NCBI RefSeq assembly: GCF_041468085.1
Contig: NZ_CP121017.1
Coordinates: 1,715,501-1,779,500, forward strand
Origin: Tistrella mobilis
GTDB taxonomy: Bacteria > Pseudomonadota > Alphaproteobacteria > Tistrellales > Tistrellaceae
Direction: 5' to 3'
DNA length: 64,000 nucleotides
The position numbers and the translations under genes were made by a program. How positions within the stretch are numbered: the stretch's first letter is position 1; each line of letters opens with the position of its first letter. A model generated the notes under the pieces. It was not told the origin of the DNA. It ran no database searches and saw nothing but the letters and a program-made list of their open reading frames with translations. This document shows, one piece after another, positions 59,028 to 64,000 of the stretch.

Positions 59028-59359
59028 GGCATGCAGGCTCCGGTATGGGGAGAGGCAGGACAGGGGATGGGCGCGCAGCATAGCGCGGCGCGCCCGGCTG
59101 CGTCATCCCTCCGGGGGCATTCGGCTCACCGGCGCGGGGCTCGCGGAGAGGCTGGACGGCCAGCTCAGGATCAGCGACCTTGCCGAGGCGGCGGCCGCCG
59201 CCCGCGGGACCATCTGCAACAATGTCGAGAGCATCGGGGATACGTCCGGAGTCAGGATCCGGGCCTGCGCAGGCTGATCGTGCCGGCGCGCGTGTTCGGC
59301 TGACGCGGATTATTGTGATTGATTATCATTCGCAGATTGAATAATCTCAGGTAGATCAG
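59028..59359. promoter_or_regulatory. Intergenic leader with AT-rich end and Fur-like sequence
   Basis: A 332-base gap without a convincing gene. Bases 59310-59350 are AT-rich and include GTGATTGATTATCATTCGC (59315-59333), about 13 of 19 matches to the classical Fur box; alphaproteobacterial iron regulators use other motifs, so this is weak. An open frame ending at 59277 could be a gene remnant but nothing recognisable is in it. Confidence 0.35.
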
Positions 59360-59974
59360 GTGCCGAAAAATGAAAGCAGAATTCCCCGGATGTTCCTCCT
59401 GAAGATGGCAAGGTGCCGCCGTCTGAACCGACCCGTTGCCGTGGCCGTGGTGATGTCATGTGCCACGGGATGTTTCGGACCGGACACGGCGCGGCAGGAT
59501 CCGCGCCATGATGTCGTCGTTCCGCAGGTCATCGGGCACTGCGACGAGACATTCGTCGCGGACGCGATGGCAGCGTTGCGGCGGGTCGGCGTGGCCGCCT
59601 CCAGGGCCTCGATCGATGCGGAGATCGCAACTGCGCTCTCCGGCCTGTCATCAGCGCATCCCGATATCTATTCCAGGAATCGGGCATGCTTCTTTGACTT
59701 TATTGATCGTGGATCCGTAAACCCATATGGCGGCGACACGGTTTACTTCCCGAGATATTACGAGGTCTGGGTCGTGCCGGGGGATGAGGCAAAGCAGGCT
59801 CGTCTTTGTGCCGGAGCCAATCCGGACGGATGGGATGCGGGCAGCCTGATCGACACCGCTCATCCCCGGGCGGCCCTGGTGCCGGAAGGTTATCCGGACA
59901 CGGGCCCGGCACGGAGGGAGCGTTTCCGTCCCGTCTGCCGGAGCGAAAAGGACCCCGATCTTGGCCACTTATGA
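59360..59974 (+). CDS. Putative lipoprotein ahead of the EF-hand protein
   Basis: A 204-residue protein. The N-terminus is basic, then hydrophobic (NRPVAVAVVMSCATGC), with ATGC as a lipobox and Cys38 as the likely lipidated residue, so it should sit in the membrane facing the periplasm. The rest has six further Cys and no known domain (IGHCDETFVADAMAALRRVG, YFPRYYEVWVVPGDEA). The start is uncertain: GTG at 59360 (AGG spacing 8) or ATG at 59390. It overlaps the next gene by 14 bases, so the two are a coupled pair; an immunity or export role is possible. Confidence 0.65.
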   Translation: MPKNESRIPRMFLLKMARCRRLNRPVAVAVVMSCATGCFGPDTARQDPRHDVVVPQVIGHCDETFVADAMAALRRVGVAASRASIDAEIATALSGLSSAHPDIYSRNRACFFDFIDRGSVNPYGGDTVYFPRYYEVWVVPGDEAKQARLCAGANPDGWDAGSLIDTAHPRAALVPEGYPDTGPARRERFRPVCRSEKDPDLGHL

Positions 59975-61616
59975 AATCCGTGCCTTCGAGAAGGCTCTCC
60001 CCCCGGGCGGACTTGCCACCCACATGGTTCTCGGTTTCTTCGAGAACGGGCAGCTGGTCCATGAATATAACGGCCTGTCGACCCTTGGTGGCGTGCCTGT
60101 TCCGGTGGGATGGCCGTGGGAGACGGATGACAGCATCCGCGTTTACCGGTCGAACGGAACGTTCGTCGGTGGAAACGACATTATCAATAATATTCTGCTG
60201 TATTCATCCGAGGATCATTCCGGATGGGCGCGCAAGCTTGATGCTGCCGATCTGGCGAAGGATATGATCAATTCGAAAAACATGGCCTATCAGTTATTAT
60301 CTCAGAACAGCAACAGTGCCTTCGAGACCCTGATCAGAAGCATGGATCTGACTCTCGACAACAGTTATTTATCGGGGAATCTGGTTCCGGGGCGTACAAA
60401 TCTGCTTCTTGAGAGTGGCAGCATAAATATCATCAAGTCATTCTCCGCGGGCGGGGCCATATCGGGCGTTGCCCAAAGCGCCTTTCAGATCATGAATCAG
60501 ATTGGATCGGAACTGTACACGATCGGGACCCACTATGGCGTCTATCTGTCGTTCGATGACATCATGAACATCAGAAGCCCCACGGATGCCAGGAACTTCT
60601 GGGGGCGCCTGCAGGATAAACTGCCTGATCCCGTCGCGCTCAGTGTCTTCGGCGGCGTCGAAGAGGCGCTTGGTGATCTGGCAGATCTGTACAGTCAGAA
60701 TGCCGGCACGATGGAAGCGATCATTCCCGAGCTCGGGAACATTCTGACGAATGTCCAGAATGTGATCGCCGACATAGCAGGCGCGGCGGCATTTCTTTCT
60801 CCTCTGGTCATCGACCTTGATGGCGATGGTATCGAAACCATTGCAAGCCTCGTCAACGAGCGTCTCTTCGACTTCGCCGATGACGGTGTCGCGGTGACCG
60901 CCCATGGCTGGCTGAAGGGCGATGACGGTTTTCTGGTTCGGGACATCGACGGCAATGGCCTGATCGACTCGGGGCACGAGCTGTTCGGCAGCCGGTTTGT
61001 CGACGGCTTCACCGCGCTCGCCCGACATGATGACGACGGCAACGGCATCATCGATCAGAACGACGCCGTCTTCGCCTCTCTCGGGATCTGGCAGGATCGG
61101 AACGAAGACGGGGTGACCCAGGCCGGCGAGATGCAGACGCTCGCAGCCTTGGGCATCACCGCCATCAGCCTTGATGCGCAGATCCTGAACGGCCGCGATC
61201 AGGGCAACTGGATCGCGCTTGGCGGGGTGGCGCAAGGGGCGAACGGCAAGGTCGTCGATCTCGCAGATGTCTATTTCAAGATCATCGGGACGGAAACCTC
61301 TGCGCCTGTGATGGTCGACCACGATTCGCTCGTGGTGATGGGCGGGCAGGGAGAGGACATTCTTGTCGGTAACACGCGGGATCAGATTTTCCGCGGGGGC
61401 GCCTCCCGCGACGTCTTCGTCATGGGGGCGGAATCGGGACATGACGTCATCATCGATTTCAAGACCGGGGAAGACCGGATCGACATCAGCGGCTGGCAGG
61501 TGGCCAGCCTGTCGGCGATCGCCATCGAACAGTCCGCCGGCGACAGCCTGCTGTCCTTCGACGGGTCGATGATCCGGGTTCACGGGCGCGTGGTGGCCGA
61601 CGATCTGATCTGGTGA
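59961..61616 (+). CDS. EF-hand/RTX-like calcium-binding protein, probably type I secreted
   Basis: A 551-residue protein starting at a TTG (59961) after AAAAGGA. Residues 1-90 form an uncharacterised domain (ATHMVLGFFENGQLVHEYNG). A helical middle part follows. From about residue 285 the chain has the PLVIDLDGDGIETI module with calcium-type loops (RDIDGNGLIDSGHELFG, DDDGNGIIDQNDAVFA, QDRNEDGVTQAGEM) known from RTX adhesins and toxins. The end has one RTX-like stretch (GGQGEDILVGNTRDQIFRGG) and an FKTGEDRIDIS hairpin, as in type I secretion signals. No signal peptide and no type I exporter in the window. Function unknown; toxin, adhesin or enzyme are all possible. Confidence 0.75.
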   Translation: MATYEIRAFEKALPPGGLATHMVLGFFENGQLVHEYNGLSTLGGVPVPVGWPWETDDSIRVYRSNGTFVGGNDIINNILLYSSEDHSGWARKLDAADLAKDMINSKNMAYQLLSQNSNSAFETLIRSMDLTLDNSYLSGNLVPGRTNLLLESGSINIIKSFSAGGAISGVAQSAFQIMNQIGSELYTIGTHYGVYLSFDDIMNIRSPTDARNFWGRLQDKLPDPVALSVFGGVEEALGDLADLYSQNAGTMEAIIPELGNILTNVQNVIADIAGAAAFLSPLVIDLDGDGIETIASLVNERLFDFADDGVAVTAHGWLKGDDGFLVRDIDGNGLIDSGHELFGSRFVDGFTALARHDDDGNGIIDQNDAVFASLGIWQDRNEDGVTQAGEMQTLAALGITAISLDAQILNGRDQGNWIALGGVAQGANGKVVDLADVYFKIIGTETSAPVMVDHDSLVVMGGQGEDILVGNTRDQIFRGGASRDVFVMGAESGHDVIIDFKTGEDRIDISGWQVASLSAIAIEQSAGDSLLSFDGSMIRVHGRVVADDLIW

Positions 61617-61783
61617 TGCGCGGCCATCGCGCGGGGGCATGGGGGAGAGGATCGTGGTGCTCCCCCAACCACATCCGCCCAGCCCCCCTCCGTCCAGCTC
61701 CCCTCCGTCCAACGCCATTCCCCCAACCCCCGCCCCGCGCTATCCTCGACACGACACCCAATCCCGAGGATGCCGCCCGACCC

Positions 61784-62530
61784 ATGTCCGAGCCCGTCTC
61801 CGCCTATCGTGTGTTGATCGTCGACGACCATTCGGTGGTGCGGGCGGGGTTGCGGCATCTGCTGGCGGAGGTGTTCGATCCGGTCGAGATCGTGGAGGCG
61901 AACGGGCTGGCGGCGCTGGAGGCGCTGCTCGACGAGGGCATGCGCTTCAGCTTTGCGGTGGTCGATCTCTATCTGCCGGACTTTCTGGGCCAGGACCGGC
62001 TGGACCGGATCCGCCGACGGCTGGAGCCGGCGCCGGTGGTGGCCTTCACCATGTCGGAGAGCAAGTCCGATCTGCGGGCGGCGCTGGCGGCGGGCCTGCG
62101 CGGCTATATCCCGAAATCGACCCATGACGAGGTGATCATCGGCATCCTGCGGATGATCCAGGTCGGCGGCACCTATTTCCCCTATGAACTGCTGGCGCGT
62201 GATGCCGAGGCAGAACGCGGGTCGGCACCGGCCGTGGCGGCGCCGGTGGCTGGTGATGGCGGCCAGATCGGGACAGGCCAGATCGGGACAGGCCAGATCG
62301 GGACAGGACTGGCCGAGGCGGGGGAGGGCGAGAGCGGTGCCGCGCTGACCGAGCGGCAGATGGAGATCATGGACCTGCTGGCCCGCGGCCATTCCAATCA
62401 GCAGATCGGCGACCTGCTGGGGCTGAACCTCAACACCGTGAAGGGCCATCTGTCGCGAATCTTCCGCCAGCTGGGCGTGGAGAGCCGGACCCAGGCGATC
62501 CTGAAATATCAGCGCATGCGCGGCGGCTGA
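61784..62530 (+). CDS. NarL/LuxR-type response regulator
   Basis: A 248-residue regulator starting at MSEPVSAYRVLIVDDHSVVR. The receiver domain has the acidic pair DD and the phospho-acceptor Asp in AVVDLYLPDF. A long linker holds three GQIGT repeats. The C-terminal LuxR helix-turn-helix is LTERQMEIMDLLARGHSNQQ and LNLNTVKGHLSRIFRQLG. The cognate kinase is not in the window. It is convergent with a dipeptide-type permease gene. Confidence 0.92.
   Translation: MSEPVSAYRVLIVDDHSVVRAGLRHLLAEVFDPVEIVEANGLAALEALLDEGMRFSFAVVDLYLPDFLGQDRLDRIRRRLEPAPVVAFTMSESKSDLRAALAAGLRGYIPKSTHDEVIIGILRMIQVGGTYFPYELLARDAEAERGSAPAVAAPVAGDGGQIGTGQIGTGQIGTGLAEAGEGESGAALTERQMEIMDLLARGHSNQQIGDLLGLNLNTVKGHLSRIFRQLGVESRTQAILKYQRMRGG
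62261..62305 (+). repeat. Three perfect 15-bp tandem repeats in the regulator linker
   Basis: GGCCAGATCGGGACA occurs three times in phase at 62261, 62276 and 62291, each adding Gly-Gln-Ile-Gly-Thr. Copy number could vary without breaking the frame. Confidence 0.95.
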
Positions 62531-62542
62531 GCGTCAGCCGCC
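62522..62542. terminator. Hairpin containing both convergent stop codons
   Basis: GGCGGCTGA (62522-62530) and TCAGCCGCC (62534-62542) pair perfectly around GCG. The last three bases of the left arm are the regulator's stop, and the first three of the right arm are the permease's stop on the other strand. Confidence 0.7.
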
Positions 62543-63442
62543 GGTCGTGGGATCCAGCCGGTCGCGGAGATGGTCGCCGATCAGGCAGACCGACATGGTG
62601 GTGGCCAGGATCAGCAGCCCGGGGATCACCGCGATCCACCAGGCATTGAGCAGCAGCCCGCGCCCGTCGCCGAGCATCTGGCCGAGCGAGGTGGCCGGCG
62701 GCTGGACGCCCAGACCCAGGAAGGAAAGCGCGGTCTCCAGCAGGATCGTGCCCGGGAAGTTGAGGGTCGCCTGCACCACCAGCGGACCTGCGACATTGGG
62801 CAGAACATGGCCCAGATACAGCCGCGGGCCGGTGATGCCGGTCATCCGCGCCGCCCGCACCCAGCCGGCCGAGCCGGTGGCCAGCACCAGATTGCGGGAA
62901 AGCCGGGCGTAACGCTCCCAGCCGTCGAGCCCGACCAGGATCACGAACAGCACCAGGTCGTTGCCGAGAAAGGCGATCACCGCCAGCGCCAGAATCAGCG
63001 AGGGCAGGGCCGCCTGCACATCGACCAGCATCATCAGCAGCTGGTCGGCCAGGCCGCGGAAACGGGCGGCGAGGAAGCCGGCGCAGGTGCCGAGCACCGC
63101 CCCGATCGCCGTGCCGGCGACGGCGATCAGGATCGAGACCCGGGCGCCATGGAGCACGCGCGAGAGCAGGTCGCGGCCGAGCGCATCGGTGCCGAGCGGA
63201 TGGGCGAAGGTGCCGCCGAAACCCGGAGGCGGGCGCAGTCGCGCGCCCAGATCCATGGCGAGCGGATCGGTCGGCGCAACCCAGGGGGCGCAGATCGCGA
63301 GCAGGAGGAGCGCCGCCAGGAAGCCCAGAGCGCAGCGGATCGACCAGGGCAGGCCGCGACCGCGCGCCGGCCCCCCGGTCATGAGCGGCCGGAACAGCCG
63401 ATGCAGCCGGCCGGCTGCGGGCAGGGCTGTGATCGGTCTCAT
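62534..63442 (-). CDS. Dipeptide/oligopeptide-type ABC permease (DppC/OppC-like)
   Basis: A 302-residue permease with six helices. After an N-terminal helix (CALGFLAALLLLAICAPWVA) it has the family segments HPLGTDALGRDLLSRVLHGARVS and, in the EAA loop, VRAARMTGITGPRLYLGHVLPN. Such proteins import peptides, nickel or sugar acids together with a DppB partner; its start overlaps the stop of that partner by four bases. The ATPases and binding protein must lie to the right, outside the window. Confidence 0.92.
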   Translation of the reverse strand: MRPITALPAAGRLHRLFRPLMTGGPARGRGLPWSIRCALGFLAALLLLAICAPWVAPTDPLAMDLGARLRPPPGFGGTFAHPLGTDALGRDLLSRVLHGARVSILIAVAGTAIGAVLGTCAGFLAARFRGLADQLLMMLVDVQAALPSLILALAVIAFLGNDLVLFVILVGLDGWERYARLSRNLVLATGSAGWVRAARMTGITGPRLYLGHVLPNVAGPLVVQATLNFPGTILLETALSFLGLGVQPPATSLGQMLGDGRGLLLNAWWIAVIPGLLILATTMSVCLIGDHLRDRLDPTTGG

Positions 63443-64000
63443 CGGCGGACCTCTCCTTCAAGAGCGGCGCGAACCCGCGGGTCAAGCCGGGCATGAAGCA
63501 GGTCGGCGGCGAGATTGGCCAGGATCATGGCGAGCGCGATCATCAGGATGATGGTCTGCACCACCGCAAGGTCGCGGGCCGCCACCGACTGGACCAGCAG
63601 CCGGCCGACGCCGGGCCAGCCGAACACGCTTTCGACCACCACGCCACCGCCGACCAGCAGCCCGGCTTCGAACCCCAGGAAGGTGATCACCGGCACGGCG
63701 GCATTCGGGGCGAGATGGGCGGTGAACAGCTGCAAGCGGCCGAGGCGCTTGCCCCGCGCCACCCGTTGATGCAGCTGGCCCGCGACATCGAGCACGGCGC
63801 CGCGCACGAAGCGGGCGAGCTTGCCGGCCATGGCGGTGCCGAGGGTCAGGGCCGGCAGCACCAGATGCGCCGCGGTGCCGAAGCCCGATGACGGCAGAAC
63901 CCTGAGCCAGAGCGCGAAGATCAGGATCAACACCAGCCCCAGGAAGAAGTTCGGCATGGCATAGCCGAAGACCGCCGCCCCCATCACGCCGCGATCGACC
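63439..64000 (-). CDS. Dipeptide-type ABC permease (DppB/OppB-like), 5' end outside window
   Basis: About 186 residues of the C-terminal part are visible; the frame stays open to the right edge (codons reading VDRGVMGAAVFGYAMPNFFL). Characteristic pieces are LVLPALTLGTAMAGKLARFVRGAVLD, the EAA loop around KRLGRLQLFTAHLAPNAAVPV and ESVFGWPGVGRLLVQSVAARDLAVVQ. It forms the other half of the transport channel with the DppC-like protein. Confidence 0.92.
   Translation of the reverse strand, partial: VDRGVMGAAVFGYAMPNFFLGLVLILIFALWLRVLPSSGFGTAAHLVLPALTLGTAMAGKLARFVRGAVLDVAGQLHQRVARGKRLGRLQLFTAHLAPNAAVPVITFLGFEAGLLVGGGVVVESVFGWPGVGRLLVQSVAARDLAVVQTIILMIALAMILANLAADLLHARLDPRVRAALEGEVRR

Noticed and set aside
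59109-59277. Open frame ending IRLTGAGLAERL...RIRACAG
   Set aside because: Could be a gene remnant, but no family, start or ribosome site is visible.

Overview
The window is GC-rich and densely coded. It reads as the chromosome of an alphaproteobacterium, and the block cckA - recA - alaS with a nearby dimeric-type NADP isocitrate dehydrogenase fits a Rhodospirillales-like organism; a Tistrella-like genome is a guess from gene content and GC bias. The recA promoter carries the alphaproteobacterial LexA motif GAAC-N7-GTAC, which supports the class assignment. No rRNA, tRNA or CRISPR array was seen.

Layout. 1-6.3 kb: housekeeping (3' part of cckA, a small exported protein, recA, alaS). 6.3-12.7 kb: accessory block with an orphan RHS/YD-repeat protein resembling Tc-toxin C subunits and an unrecognised 381-residue partner behind it, preceded by an AT-rich leader. 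12.7-20.5 kb: GNAT acetyltransferase with a His-rich COG0523 metallochaperone GTPase, a hydroxyacyl-CoA dehydrogenase family enzyme, icd, a membrane protein, a LysM protein and an MFS transporter. 20.5-25.2 kb: a GH64/thaumatin-like protein with an AT-rich promoter, a TetR/EamA divergent pair and two glutathione transferases. 25.2-34.7 kb: minus-strand catabolic cluster pxpA - BCCP - biotin carboxylase - pxpB - pxpC followed by a ribose-type ABC importer whose binding protein looks like TorT, with a divergent LysR regulator. 34.7-36.1 kb: a 49-residue peptide gene 9 bases ahead of a JmjC-type oxygenase. 36.2-39.7 kb: PfpI/DJ-1 protein, a hypothetical protein, a CDP-alcohol phosphatidyltransferase and a qorB/HxlR-type pair. 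39.7-44.6 kb: PadR - membrane-fusion protein - RND pump operon. 44.7-47.5 kb: a decayed, lower-GC accessory patch holding an acyltransferase gene split by an 846-bp IS5-family element and a broken Phd/PIN toxin-antitoxin pair. 47.6-57.6 kb: methyltransferase, then a complete molybdenum hydroxylase operon (S, L, M subunits; MoxR; VWA; split XdhC; molybdopterin-binding/nucleotidyltransferase fusion). 58-64 kb: 2-hydroxyacid dehydrogenase, a lipoprotein overlapping an EF-hand/RTX-like protein, a NarL-type regulator and two dipeptide-type permeases, the last running off the window.

How the parts work together. The pxp cluster plus importer looks like a route for uptake and ATP-dependent opening or carboxylation of a cyclic amide such as 5-oxoproline. 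The molybdenum hydroxylase operon has the form II active-site loop AYRGAGR, so its substrate is probably not carbon monoxide. Among the less explained items, the best candidates for something new are the peptide/JmjC pair, the RHS/381-residue pair, the TorT-like importer joined to the pxp-biotin genes, and the lipoprotein/EF-hand pair.
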